Translations under genes and position numbers: made by a program
DNA from: Candidatus Microgenomates bacterium
GTDB taxonomy: Bacteria > Patescibacteriota > Microgenomatia > UBA1406 > GWC2-37-13
Reading direction: 5' to 3'
DNA length: 35,950 bases
NCBI GenBank assembly: GCA_023245215.1
Contig: JAHFKS010000009.1
Span: 1 to 35,950, forward strand
Shown here: piece after piece, positions 1-6,988 of the stretch
How the letters are laid out: the number at the start of each line of letters is the position of its first letter
Position numbering within the stretch: the stretch's first letter is position 1
Notes under the pieces: model-generated
Seen by the model: the letters and a program-made list of their open reading frames with translations, nothing else
Database searches by the model: none
Told to the model about the DNA's origin: nothing

Positions 1-102
1 TTCTAGCCACCCTAAATATAATCCATCTCTCGAATAAAAATAGTCGTTATAAATAAAGCCAATATAAATTCCTCTTGAATTATAAATATAAAGAGTGCTC
101 AT
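1..102 (-). CDS. Partial gene: 4-fold beta flower-like repeat protein (N-terminus only)
   Basis: An open frame begins at ATG 102-100 and runs off the left edge, giving 34 visible codons. The ATG overlaps the TGA of the upstream protease gene as ATGA, so the two are probably translationally coupled. The peptide starts MSTLYIYNSRGIYIGF and continues with a second, similar unit (YFYSRDGLYLGWLE). Each unit has aromatic residues, an N/D-S-R-like turn, a G and a G-F/W pair about 15-17 residues apart. This pattern resembles proteins annotated as 4-fold beta flower, whose function I do not know. The family call comes from the repeat pattern alone and the C-terminus is not visible. Low GC matches the two genes upstream. 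Confidence 0.5.
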   Translation of the reverse strand, partial: MSTLYIYNSRGIYIGFIYNDYFYSRDGLYLGWLE

Positions 103-839
103 TTTTTTCTTATTTTTTCTTTTGTAATTTTTCTATTTTCGATTTTTGGTTGAATTTCATGTTCTAATTTAATTTTTCCTTTATGTTCTGGAATATATAT
201 TGCTGGAACAGCAAATCCTACTCCTAATTGAACATTATTTATCAAAGCTTGATAGATTTCAACAATATCGACTCCGTGAAGTGATAATGCTCCAATTGTC
301 ATTGACTCTACTTTTTCTAGTAAATTATTTCGATTTCTTCTTTTTGCGCTAACTACTCCAATTACTTCTCCTTTTACATTCATTAAGGGACATCCACTAT
401 TACCAGAATTTACTGTCCCATCAATCAAAAAACTTGTTATACCAGCAACATCTTTAATTATAGCCGATATTATTCCTTGATGTGTTGTTAAAGATTGAGC
501 TGAAAATGGATAGCCAGAAAAAATTACTGGCATACCTTCAATCACAGTTTCGTACTTAGAGTTCATTAGAGGTTCCCTTGACGAATCATCAAAACTAACC
601 AATGCTAAATCATGTTCGTCATCTCTAATCACAACTTTACCAGTAATATATTTACCTGATGAAGGAAATCTTAAAGCAATTGAACTTCCATCTTTGACAA
701 CGTGATTACAAGTTACAAGTATATTCTTTTTTAAATATATAAAACCGCTTCCAGTTCCAAGAAGTTCATTTTTATTATTGAATACAGCTATAAAAGCAAT
801 GCTATTTTTTACTTTCTTGATAACGTTTGAATAATCCAC
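99..839 (-). CDS. Trypsin-like serine protease, cytoplasmic (HtrA-type catalytic domain without PDZ)
   Basis: A 246-aa protein with the chymotrypsin-fold catalytic triad in the expected order: His46 in TCNHVV, Asp77 in HDLAL and Ser148 in GNSGCPL. A GSGF segment near residue 30 and IGVVSA after the serine also match bacterial S1C/trypsin-like peptidases. There is no signal peptide or membrane segment, so it should act in the cytoplasm. The tail after about residue 200 is charged (many Lys/Glu) and has no PDZ domain. The start is GTG at 839-837. A good promoter ends 9 nt upstream and no Shine-Dalgarno site is visible. It lies between a small HTH gene and a beta-flower-like gene that overlaps its stop codon. 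The gene is AT-rich compared with the core of the window, suggesting acquisition. Its substrate is unknown. A defence or toxin-processing role is only a guess from context. Confidence 0.8.
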   Translation of the reverse strand: MDYSNVIKKVKNSIAFIAVFNNKNELLGTGSGFIYLKKNILVTCNHVVKDGSSIALRFPSSGKYITGKVVIRDDEHDLALVSFDDSSREPLMNSKYETVIEGMPVIFSGYPFSAQSLTTHQGIISAIIKDVAGITSFLIDGTVNSGNSGCPLMNVKGEVIGVVSAKRRNRNNLLEKVESMTIGALSLHGVDIVEIYQALINNVQLGVGFAVPAIYIPEHKGKIKLEHEIQPKIENRKITKEKIRKK

Positions 840-848
840 ACAGCATAT

Positions 849-877
849 ATAATACTCTATAAAATATTTTCTTACAA
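849..877 (-). promoter_or_regulatory. Promoter of the protease gene
   Basis: On the minus strand a -35 box TTGTAA (877-872) and a -10 box TATTAT (854-849) are separated by exactly 17 bp. The -10 box ends 9 nt before the GTG start at 839, so the mRNA would have a leader of only about 0-3 nt. The spacing supports both the promoter and the GTG start. The protease may thus be transcribed separately from the HTH gene upstream. Confidence 0.5.
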
Positions 878-898
878 TATTAAAAAATACGTCGTAAA

Positions 899-1114
899 TT
901 AGAGAAATTTACGACATTTATTTAATAACTTACTCAATTCTTTTGAATAAGGCGGAAACTTTCTTTTTATTCTGTAATTAATATAAATAATCATTCTTCT
1001 AGCATTTTCTCCCGACTTATATCCCATTATTTTTGCAATTTCTTGGAGTGTCTTACCCTGTTGACGTAGTTCCCAAGCTAAATAGTATCGTTTAATATTT
1101 TTCAAATTGGTCAT
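899..1114 (-). CDS. Small helix-turn-helix protein, probable DNA-binding regulator
   Basis: A 71-aa basic protein. Residues about 13-43 (AWELRQQGKTLQEIAKIMGY and following) have the spacing of a helix-turn-helix as in sigma-factor region 4 or small phage-type regulators: a first helix, the G-x-T/S turn, then the EIA-x-x-M-G element and a recognition helix rich in Arg. The C-terminal third is rich in Lys/Arg and hydrophobic residues. The gene lies upstream of the protease, in the same orientation, with about 60 bp between them. A 7-bp inverted repeat sits 12 nt before its ATG, which suggests autoregulation. No Shine-Dalgarno site is seen. It could regulate the protease/beta-flower pair, or be a leftover of a mobile element. 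I recognise no specific family. Confidence 0.6.
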   Translation of the reverse strand: MTNLKNIKRYYLAWELRQQGKTLQEIAKIMGYKSGENARRMIIYINYRIKRKFPPYSKELSKLLNKCRKFL

Positions 1115-1125
1115 ATTTAATCTAT

Positions 1126-1152
1126 TAGACTCATATGCCTCATGGGAGTCTA
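1126..1152. promoter_or_regulatory. Inverted repeat, candidate operator of the HTH gene
   Basis: TAGACTC (1126-1132) and GAGTCTA (1146-1152) form a perfect 7-bp inverted repeat with a 13-bp spacer, ending 12 nt upstream of the HTH start codon at 1114. No T-run follows on either side, so it is not an obvious terminator. The position overlaps where the promoter of the HTH gene should lie (possible -10 TCTAAT next to the start-proximal arm). An operator bound by the HTH protein itself is the simplest reading, but unproven. Confidence 0.35.
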
Positions 1153-1218
1153 TGGACTATAACCTACAAAAGCAGTTTATTGGATTGTTGGAGAAACCTG
1201 AAAAATGCGATATCTTAG

Positions 1219-1292
1219 TGGACTTGAGAGGAGTCGAACCTCTGACCTTTGCAATGTGAATGCAACGCTCTAACCAACTGAGCTACAAGTCC
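1219..1292 (-). tRNA. tRNA-Val (anticodon CAC)
   Basis: Read on the minus strand, 74 nt fold into a full cloverleaf. The acceptor stem is GGACTTG/CAAGTCC, the D stem GCTC/GAGC with loop AGTTGGTTA, the anticodon stem TTGCA/TGCAA around loop TTCACAT, and the T arm AGAGG-TTCGACT-CCTCT. The anticodon CAC reads GUG (Val). The discriminator base is A and the 3' CCA is not encoded, so it must be added by CCA transferase. The 3' end faces the AT-rich accessory genes, a common arrangement when elements insert at tRNA genes. I see no duplicated 3' end of the tRNA within the window. Confidence 0.95.
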
Positions 1293-1304
1293 TTATATAT
1301 GTAT

Positions 1305-1310
1305 ATTATA
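1305..1310 (-). promoter_or_regulatory. Probable -10 box of the tRNA-Val gene
   Basis: TATAAT on the minus strand at 1310-1305 would place the transcription start about 6 nt upstream of the mature tRNA 5' end. No clear -35 box is seen 17 bp further on. It lies back to back with the lepB promoter, within 15 bp. Confidence 0.4.
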
Positions 1311-1319
1311 TATAATCCC

Positions 1320-1348
1320 TTGTTTTTTGAGCTGGATTTCCCTACAAT
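1320..1348 (+). promoter_or_regulatory. Promoter of lepB
   Basis: A -35 box TTGTTT (1320-1325) and a -10 box TACAAT (1343-1348) are separated by 17 bp. The -10 box ends 8 nt before the ATG at 1357, so the transcript would start at or next to the start codon. No Shine-Dalgarno sequence is present. Confidence 0.5.
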
Positions 1349-1356
1349 AAAAAACT

Positions 1357-1929
1357 ATGCTGAAGGGCGCGAAAACAGTCATTGACTTCGTCATGGATAT
1401 TCTGGAGACGGTCGTCTTCATCGGCTCCATATTCATCGTCGTCTATCTATTCATACTCACTCCCAACCAGGTCAAAGGCGCCTCGATGGAGCCCAACTTC
1501 CATACAGGAGACTACATTCTGACGAGCCGGATAACCTATAAATTCAGAAAATTGGAAAGGGGAGACGTGGTAGTCCTTAAATCGCCGAAAAACCCCGATA
1601 TTGAATACATAAAACGGATTGTCGGTCTGCCCGGCGACGTCCTCAATATAAAAGACGGCGACGTTTTTATAAATAACAACTTAATTACAGAAAAATATAT
1701 TGCTGCCAGAACCAATCTCTGGGAAGGCGGCTGTATCAAAGACAACGTCCCTTACTCTATCCCAACTGACGAAGTTTTTGTGATGGGGGACAACCGTCCA
1801 AGGTCTTCTGATTCGAGGGAGTTCTGTTCGGTTCCGGTTCAAAGCCTTATAGGACAAGTTTTCTACCGCTACTTTCCGGCAAACGTAATCGGAGTGATCA
1901 GCAATCCCCTTCCCCAGTCAATCAGATAA
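1357..1929 (+). CDS. lepB: Signal peptidase I
   Basis: A 190-aa membrane protease of family S26 that removes signal peptides from exported proteins. One N-terminal transmembrane segment spans about residues 17-36. The catalytic Ser43 lies in GASMEPNFHTGDYIL and the general base Lys86 in YIKRIVGLPGD. The GDNRPRSSDSR box (144-154) completes the signature. It is of the short, Gram-positive-like type with a single anchor. Its 3' end overlaps the 3' end of the convergent ParB-like gene by 12 bp. It has its own promoter, apparently leaderless, and is the only plus-strand gene before 14440. Confidence 0.95.
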   Translation: MLKGAKTVIDFVMDILETVVFIGSIFIVVYLFILTPNQVKGASMEPNFHTGDYILTSRITYKFRKLERGDVVVLKSPKNPDIEYIKRIVGLPGDVLNIKDGDVFINNNLITEKYIAARTNLWEGGCIKDNVPYSIPTDEVFVMGDNRPRSSDSREFCSVPVQSLIGQVFYRYFPANVIGVISNPLPQSIR

Positions 1930-2448
1930 TTTGGCGAGGACTTCTTTGGCCAATTTTGAAGAATTTTCCAGATTGCCCTTTATTTCTAGATTGAGATTAG
2001 TTTTTATCCGCGTCTGTTTCAATTCAACCTTGAGTCCGGGAAATTTTCTTTCCGAACGGCTTATCAGGTCGGCTTTTTCTACATCGGTAAAAAATGCCCC
2101 TTTGTCATGAATCTGATAAATGACAGCTCTTATCAGTTCTTCCGTCTGTCTTATCGTAAGGTTTTCGGACAGGATTTTTTCATATATCTCCATGAGCTTC
2201 TTTTCGTCTTTGACGCGCGATATCAAAAAAAGGTGGCTGACGTCAACTAACTTTGAATAAAAGCCGTCGACGATAATCTCCGGCAGGTTGTTCAACCTGT
2301 TCAAATGACAGAGATAAGAAGAGGTAATGGAAAGTTTTTTTGCCAAATCAATCACCCGGAAGTTTTTTTCTGTAAGAAGAAAACGGATAAGTTTTGCTTT
2401 GGTGAAAACGTCTGTCTCTTTCTTTATTTTTTCAATGACGTCATCCAT
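1918..2448 (-). CDS. ParB/Spo0J-type HTH domain protein without the CTPase domain
   Basis: A 176-aa protein. Residues about 18-105 resemble the central HTH domain of ParB/KorB: a helix-turn-helix at about 33-50 (VIDLAKKLSITSSYLCHL), then LNNLPEIIVDGFYSKLVDVSHLF, which matches the ParB pattern of lp..v...l..g.is..ha, and finally LTIRQTEELIR. The ParB N-terminal CTP-binding domain with its GERR-type motif is absent, so it is not a full partition protein. It follows rpmA by 9 bp and is the last gene of the rplU-rpmA operon, ending in a 12-bp convergent overlap with lepB. The role is unknown, possibly a nucleoid- or operon-binding regulator. Confidence 0.6.
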   Translation of the reverse strand: MDDVIEKIKKETDVFTKAKLIRFLLTEKNFRVIDLAKKLSITSSYLCHLNRLNNLPEIIVDGFYSKLVDVSHLFLISRVKDEKKLMEIYEKILSENLTIRQTEELIRAVIYQIHDKGAFFTDVEKADLISRSERKFPGLKVELKQTRIKTNLNLEIKGNLENSSKLAKEVLAKLSD

Positions 2449-2457
2449 GAGGACATT

Positions 2458-2703
2458 TTACACTACTGATACGAAAGCTTCTCCCCTTCTTTCAAAAAAT
2501 TTCACCTTGCCTTTTTTCATGGCGAGAATCGTAAAATCGCGGGAAAGCATGGTTCCTGGTCCGGCGTTGACCTTAGTACCTCTCTGGCGAATAATGATGT
2601 TACCTGGAATGACGAGGCCGCCGCCGAAGACTTTAACGCCGAGCCTCTTTGACTTGGAATCGCGGTTGCCTCTAACTGTTTTTTGCGCTTTTGTATGTGC
2701 CAT
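2458..2703 (-). CDS. rpmA: 50S ribosomal protein L27 (bL27)
   Basis: The 81-aa sequence shows the L27 core: MAHTKA at the N-terminus, NRDSKSKRLGVKVFGG, GNIIIRQRGTK and the following G-rich turn (NAGPGTM). L27 sits near the peptidyl-transferase centre of the 50S subunit, with its N-terminal tail reaching the tRNA acceptor ends. Met1 is followed directly by Ala-His, so there is no cleavable Firmicutes-type N-terminal extension. It directly follows rplU with no gap (TAA then ATG), the usual L21-L27 order. Confidence 0.97.
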   Translation of the reverse strand: MAHTKAQKTVRGNRDSKSKRLGVKVFGGGLVIPGNIIIRQRGTKVNAGPGTMLSRDFTILAMKKGKVKFFERRGEAFVSVV

Positions 2704-3015
2704 TTATATTTTTAAAATTTTTAAAGAAGTCAACTGCGGTCTAAACCCTCTGACTTTTCTGTACCTTACTTTTGACTTAAATCTTGCCACTCTTATCTTT
2801 TCTCCTTTGAAACTCGAAATGACTTCAGCCTGGACTTTTTTTGTCAAACTTGGCATTCCGAGATCGACAGACTTTCCTTCCTCGTCAAAGGTCATCAAAG
2901 TCTCGAGCTCGACTTTTTCCTTATCCTTTGCTTCCATTCTGTCGACGACAATTTCATCGCCCTCTTTAACTAAATATTGTTTGCCGCCTGTTTTTACAAC
3001 TGCGAAAGTAACCAT
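2704..3015 (-). CDS. rplU: 50S ribosomal protein L21 (bL21)
   Basis: The 103-aa protein has the standard L21 length. The N-terminus FAVVKTGGKQYLVKEGDEI and the C-terminal KVRYRKVRGFRPQLTSLKI are the conserved rRNA-binding parts (usual pattern K.r.y.r..GHR...T...I). It heads a short operon with rpmA and the ParB-like gene. A promoter with TATAAT lies just upstream of the ATG, inside the end of rodA, so this ribosomal operon can be transcribed independently of the division cluster. Confidence 0.97.
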   Translation of the reverse strand: MVTFAVVKTGGKQYLVKEGDEIVVDRMEAKDKEKVELETLMTFDEEGKSVDLGMPSLTKKVQAEVISSFKGEKIRVARFKSKVRYRKVRGFRPQLTSLKILKI

Positions 3016-3023
3016 AAGTATAA

Positions 3024-3051
3024 ATTATACAAAAAAAAACTAAGGAAGCAA
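3024..3051 (-). promoter_or_regulatory. Promoter of rplU-rpmA
   Basis: The minus-strand -35 box is TTGCTT (3051-3046) and the -10 box is TATAAT (3029-3024), with a 16-bp spacer containing nine T in a row. The -10 box ends 8 nt before the ATG at 3015, giving a leaderless or nearly leaderless mRNA. It is embedded in the small palindrome GTATAA-T-TTATAC (3018-3030), which could be an operator or just AT-rich coincidence. The -35 box lies inside the last codons of rodA. Confidence 0.55.
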
Positions 3052-4071
3052 TGCGAAACCAATAAGAAGCGCCAGGATCGATGAACCGCCGTATGATATG
3101 AAAGGCAAAGCAACGCCGGCCACCGGCATCATACCCATATTCATCCCGACGTTGACAAACACCTGGAAGATCAAGTATGACAGCATCCCCAGGCAGAAAA
3201 GAAACTTCGCTTTCCCTTCACCGCTTCTGTCAAAATAGAACTTGATCGTCCTTTTGGCAACGTGATAAATAAGCAGCGAATAAAAAATCAGGACAAACAA
3301 GCCTCCGAAAAAGCCGAACTGTTCGACGAGCGAGGCAAAAGCAAAATCGGTGGTATTTTCCGGCAGGAAGTAAAGGCGCGACTGCGTCCCCAATCCGAGG
3401 CCTCGGCCGAAAAACTTTCCGCTCCCTATAGTAATGACGGCCTGAATTATGTTGTAGGCAATCCCCTGCGTGTCAAGATGGGGGTTGAAAAAGCTGAAAA
3501 TCCTCGCCTTCTGATACTCTTTCAAAAAAAACCATCCCAACGGCAAAAACAAAGAGGCCAGACCGAAAAAAGATGTCAGATATTTTTTTGGGATGTTTGA
3601 AAAGAAAACAATCAATAAATAAATTACTAAAAAGGCGGCGGCGTTTGCCAAATCAGGCTGTTTGAAAATAATAAAAAACGGCAGCAAAAAATAAAGAAAG
3701 CTTTTGAAGAATAGAGAGAAATCATTCTTGAATAGGTCCTTTGTCGACAGATAATCGCTCATAAACAGAATGAAAAAGGGCTTGAAAAATTCGCTCGCCT
3801 GGAACCGCAAAAAGTAAAAATCGAGCCACCTTTTGGACCCGCGGGCTTCGATGCCGATAACATAAGTAACCACCAAAGCAGCGATGAAAAAAAAGTAAAA
3901 AAACCTCGAGTTCACCTGGAAAAAATGCCGACCGAACGACTTGATAAAAAAATAGATGGCAAAAGCTATCACGCAGTAAATAAGTTGGCGGAAAAACAAA
4001 CCCTGGTTAAGCCCAAAAAGATTAAACAGTCCGAATACCGACAGGAAGATTGAAGGAATGAATAGATTCAT
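3040..4071 (-). CDS. rodA: SEDS peptidoglycan polymerase, RodA-type
   Basis: A 343-aa polytopic membrane protein of the FtsW/RodA/SpoVE (SEDS) family, about ten transmembrane helices. Diagnostic segments are RWLDFYFLRFQASEFFKP, LANAAAFLVIY, FFGRGLGLGTQSRLYFLPE and the C-terminal NVGMNMGMMPVAGVALPF followed by ISYGGSS. The NVGMNMGMMPV-type wording is typical of RodA, which polymerises glycan strands during elongation. A separate FtsW gene is present at 11164-12252. The ATG overlaps the ileS stop as ATGA. The N-terminus is short, so the first helix begins almost immediately. Confidence 0.9.
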   Translation of the reverse strand: MNLFIPSIFLSVFGLFNLFGLNQGLFFRQLIYCVIAFAIYFFIKSFGRHFFQVNSRFFYFFFIAALVVTYVIGIEARGSKRWLDFYFLRFQASEFFKPFFILFMSDYLSTKDLFKNDFSLFFKSFLYFLLPFFIIFKQPDLANAAAFLVIYLLIVFFSNIPKKYLTSFFGLASLFLPLGWFFLKEYQKARIFSFFNPHLDTQGIAYNIIQAVITIGSGKFFGRGLGLGTQSRLYFLPENTTDFAFASLVEQFGFFGGLFVLIFYSLLIYHVAKRTIKFYFDRSGEGKAKFLFCLGMLSYLIFQVFVNVGMNMGMMPVAGVALPFISYGGSSILALLIGFALLP

Positions 4072-6971
4072 TTTTTTATCATCAGCCTTTTTTTAATCAG
4101 GTCAATATCTTTAGCAAACTCTTTGGGAACAGCCAAATCAAGATAGTCAGTCGGCTTCAACCCCATTTCTTTTCTTTTTGCCTGGATCGAACGCATAAAC
4201 TCCCTCAGGCTTCCCTCATATGCCAAATCCGATTCGGAGACTTTGACTTCTTTTTTCGGAAAACGGACGGTTTTATTGACGACGACGTTTTTTATGTTCA
4301 ATTCTTTTAAAATAATTTCCCAGACTGCCGGTGAAAGCGACGAATAATCGCCTTCGATTTTTAAATCAAGTCCTGCCAGGGGGATGCGGACTTTTTTTCC
4401 TTCGATTTTCCTCTTGGCATGTCCGGCTTCAACGACCCGCCTAGCCGATTCCATCTCTTTCTCTAATCTTAAATCCTGAATCTTAAATCCTGAATCTTTT
4501 TCCGGCCAGTTTTCCAGATGGACCGACTCTCCGTTTGTTAAATTAGTATAGATTTCTTCGCTGATAAACGGCATAAAAGGCGAAATGACAATAGACAAAT
4601 CAACTAAGATGTAGTAAAGAGTCGAATAAAAACTGGTCTTATCAGCGCTGTCTTCCGAATTCACCCAGACGCGGTCGCGGCTCCTTCTGATAAACCAGGT
4701 TGATAAATCGGAAACGAATTTCTCGATTTCCAAAGCAGAATCTTTGGCGTTAAACTCTTTCAGGTTTTTTTCAACGGATAAAACTGTTGACGCAAATCTG
4801 CTCAAAATCCATTTATCCAAAACGTTTTTTATCTCTTTTGATTTTTGAATTTCAAATTTATCTAAATTTGAGTATTCAACAAAAAACTTATAAACATTCC
4901 AAAGCATCAGATAAAACTGGCGCCTAACTTCATCGGCTTTATGGTAGCCGAAAAGCATATTGTCGGCCGGATTTTGACGGCTGTACATCCAGCGCATGAC
5001 GTCGACGCCGATCTTATCAGCGCCTTCGTTAAACTCAATCGCGTTTCCCCAGCTTTTATGCATCGGCCGGCCGTCTTCGCCGAGCAAAGTTCCAAATCCC
5101 AAAACTCTTTTGAAAGGCGGCTCATTTTCAAGTACAGTCGATTCGGCAATCATGGCGTAAAACCAATTCTTGAACTGACCGGGAAAAGACTCGGTGATAA
5201 AGTCAACCGGAAACCAGTTCCGCCATTCTTTTTTATTTTTTAGATACAAAGGCTGGCCTTGATTATTTTCAGCTATAGTAGAGTAAGGGACAATACCAGC
5301 ATCGAGCCAAGGATTACCGACATCTTCTATACGTGATACATCGCTGCCGCACTTTGAACATTTTATCTTTACTTCGTCAATGAATGGTTTGTGCGGGCTT
5401 TTGCCTTCAAACTTGTCCCAGCCGGAAACTGCCCTATTTTTCAGTTCTTCTTTTGACCCGAAAACTTCAAAGTGTCCGCACTCCTTGCATTCGTAAATAG
5501 GAAGAGCCAAGCCCCAGTAGCGGTTTTTTTTGGAAATCAGCCAGTCGTGCATGTTTTTCAGCCAGTCAAGCTCTCGGTCGAGTCCGAACTCCGGCATCCA
5601 TTTTATTTTTTTTGCCACTTCCATCATCCTCTGGCGCAAAGATTTTCCTTCAACGGTTTTATCCATTGCAACGTACCATTCATCTGCTACCTTCCAAACT
5701 AATTCTGTTTTACACCTCCAGCAGGCAGGATATCGGTGCTTGTACCTCTCGATGTTAAAAGCCCAATTTGCTTCGTTGCTGTTTTTTTCCGATTTAAGGT
5801 AGTCAAGAATTATTTCCGGGTGTTTTTTGGCATTCTTGCCGGATAAAAATCCAAATCCTTCAATATAATCAGCGTTGTCGGCGATGACAGGAATCATCGG
5901 CAAACCGAGCTTCTTGCCCATCTTAAAATCTTCGACTCCGGCCGATACGGCGGTATGAACCATGCCTGTACCTTCGGTCGTCGTTATAGGAAGAATCAGT
6001 TCATCAGTGGCAAAAACCGTGTGGAAGTTTTTCGGGTTTTCCTTTTTGACTTTGGCTACAGCCGGCAGAATGTCAAACGGCCCCTCATACTTAAGCCCGA
6101 CCAATTCTCTCCCTTTGACTGTTTTAACGATTTTTTTGTAATCTTTCTTAAAAACTTTTTCAACCAGGTCTTTAGCGACCCAGAACTTTTGCCCTTTTGT
6201 TCCCTCAACCAATGAATAGTCAATTTTCCCGTCAACGGCAACGGCGATGTTGGCCGGGATTGTCCAGGGAGTGGTAGTCCAAACAAGAAGATTTTCATTA
6301 CGCCCGACTATCGGAAGTCCGAAATAAACCGATTCGTGAACCAACTCCTTATAGTCCTCTGTCAACATTTCATGCTGTGAAATTGCCGTCTCGCATCTTG
6401 GACACCAAGGGACAGACTCGTGGCCTTTATAGATCCAGCCGTTGTCGAAACATTTTTTCAAAAAAAGCCAGATCATGTAGTTGTTTTCGTCGCTCATCGT
6501 AAAATACGAGTGATCCCAGTCGGCAAAATATCCGAGCCTCTTTGACTGATCGGTTTGGATAGCGGAGTATTTTTTCACCCTGTCCTTGCACATCTGGACG
6601 AACTTGGCGATTGAAGCAAATTTATCCCCAGGCACCAAATTTTCTATGTCTTTTTTGGACTTTAACTTGAGTTCTTTTTCCACTTCGACTTCGACCCATA
6701 ACCCTTGGCAGTCAAAACCGTTTTGGAATCTCTCTTGGTAGCCAAGAAGATTATAAAATCTTGGCCAAAGGTCTTTATAAGTCCTGCCCCAGGCGTGGTG
6801 GACTCCCATAGGGTTATTGGCGGTAATCGGACCGTCCATAAAAGAGAAATATTTTTTACTTTTTTTGTTTTTATTGAGATATTTTTTGACAATTCCTTTA
6901 CCATACCAGTGCTTCAGCCACTTTTTTTCCATCTCGGGAAAATTTTGATTGCCTCCGACCGGTTTAAACAT
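4068..6971 (-). CDS. ileS: Isoleucyl-tRNA synthetase
   Basis: The 967-aa class Ia synthetase charges tRNA-Ile. The HIGH element is seen as GVHHAWG (56-62), the CP1 editing domain as VWTTTPWTIPAN and GMVHTAVSAGVEDFKMG, and the tRNA-binding region after about residue 690. The KMSKS loop is replaced by MHKSWGN (637-643): the second Lys-Ser pair is kept, but the first KM is PM. Four Cys-x2-Cys pairs (CPRC, CWRC, CKEC, CSKC) suggest zinc sites in the editing insertion. A 14-bp tandem repeat lies in the C-terminal part. It has its own extended -10 promoter after ftsZ and overlaps rodA by 4 bp. Valine or leucine specificity is less likely from the overall sequence. Confidence 0.9.
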   Translation of the reverse strand: MFKPVGGNQNFPEMEKKWLKHWYGKGIVKKYLNKNKKSKKYFSFMDGPITANNPMGVHHAWGRTYKDLWPRFYNLLGYQERFQNGFDCQGLWVEVEVEKELKLKSKKDIENLVPGDKFASIAKFVQMCKDRVKKYSAIQTDQSKRLGYFADWDHSYFTMSDENNYMIWLFLKKCFDNGWIYKGHESVPWCPRCETAISQHEMLTEDYKELVHESVYFGLPIVGRNENLLVWTTTPWTIPANIAVAVDGKIDYSLVEGTKGQKFWVAKDLVEKVFKKDYKKIVKTVKGRELVGLKYEGPFDILPAVAKVKKENPKNFHTVFATDELILPITTTEGTGMVHTAVSAGVEDFKMGKKLGLPMIPVIADNADYIEGFGFLSGKNAKKHPEIILDYLKSEKNSNEANWAFNIERYKHRYPACWRCKTELVWKVADEWYVAMDKTVEGKSLRQRMMEVAKKIKWMPEFGLDRELDWLKNMHDWLISKKNRYWGLALPIYECKECGHFEVFGSKEELKNRAVSGWDKFEGKSPHKPFIDEVKIKCSKCGSDVSRIEDVGNPWLDAGIVPYSTIAENNQGQPLYLKNKKEWRNWFPVDFITESFPGQFKNWFYAMIAESTVLENEPPFKRVLGFGTLLGEDGRPMHKSWGNAIEFNEGADKIGVDVMRWMYSRQNPADNMLFGYHKADEVRRQFYLMLWNVYKFFVEYSNLDKFEIQKSKEIKNVLDKWILSRFASTVLSVEKNLKEFNAKDSALEIEKFVSDLSTWFIRRSRDRVWVNSEDSADKTSFYSTLYYILVDLSIVISPFMPFISEEIYTNLTNGESVHLENWPEKDSGFKIQDLRLEKEMESARRVVEAGHAKRKIEGKKVRIPLAGLDLKIEGDYSSLSPAVWEIILKELNIKNVVVNKTVRFPKKEVKVSESDLAYEGSLREFMRSIQAKRKEMGLKPTDYLDLAVPKEFAKDIDLIKKRLMIKK
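4465..4498. repeat. 14-bp tandem repeat inside ileS
   Basis: The unit AATCTTAAATCCTG occurs at 4465-4478 and again at 4479-4492, followed by the first six bases of a third copy. On the coding strand it is read as DSGFKIQDLRLE, a linker in the C-terminal part of IleRS. The unit is not a multiple of three, so the copies are read in different frames. It looks like a local expansion tolerated in a loop. Confidence 0.8.
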
Positions 6972-6979
6972 AGAAGTAA

Positions 6980-6988
6980 ATTATAGCA
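6980..6988 (-). promoter_or_regulatory. Extended -10 promoter of ileS
   Basis: The minus strand carries TGCTATAAT (6988-6980), a perfect extended -10 (TGnTATAAT), in the 17-bp gap between ftsZ and ileS, overlapping the end of the ftsZ stop region. It ends 8 nt before the ileS ATG at 6971. A -35 box is weak (T-rich), as is usual for extended -10 promoters. Confidence 0.55.

Noticed and set aside
1126-1152. Rho-independent terminator after tRNA-Val
   Set aside because: The stem is only 7 bp with a 13-nt loop and there is no T-run downstream; an operator is more plausible.
2327-3043. 238-codon plus-strand frame across rplU, rpmA and the ParB-like gene
   Set aside because: It spans three well-supported genes on the other strand and has no promoter or family similarity.
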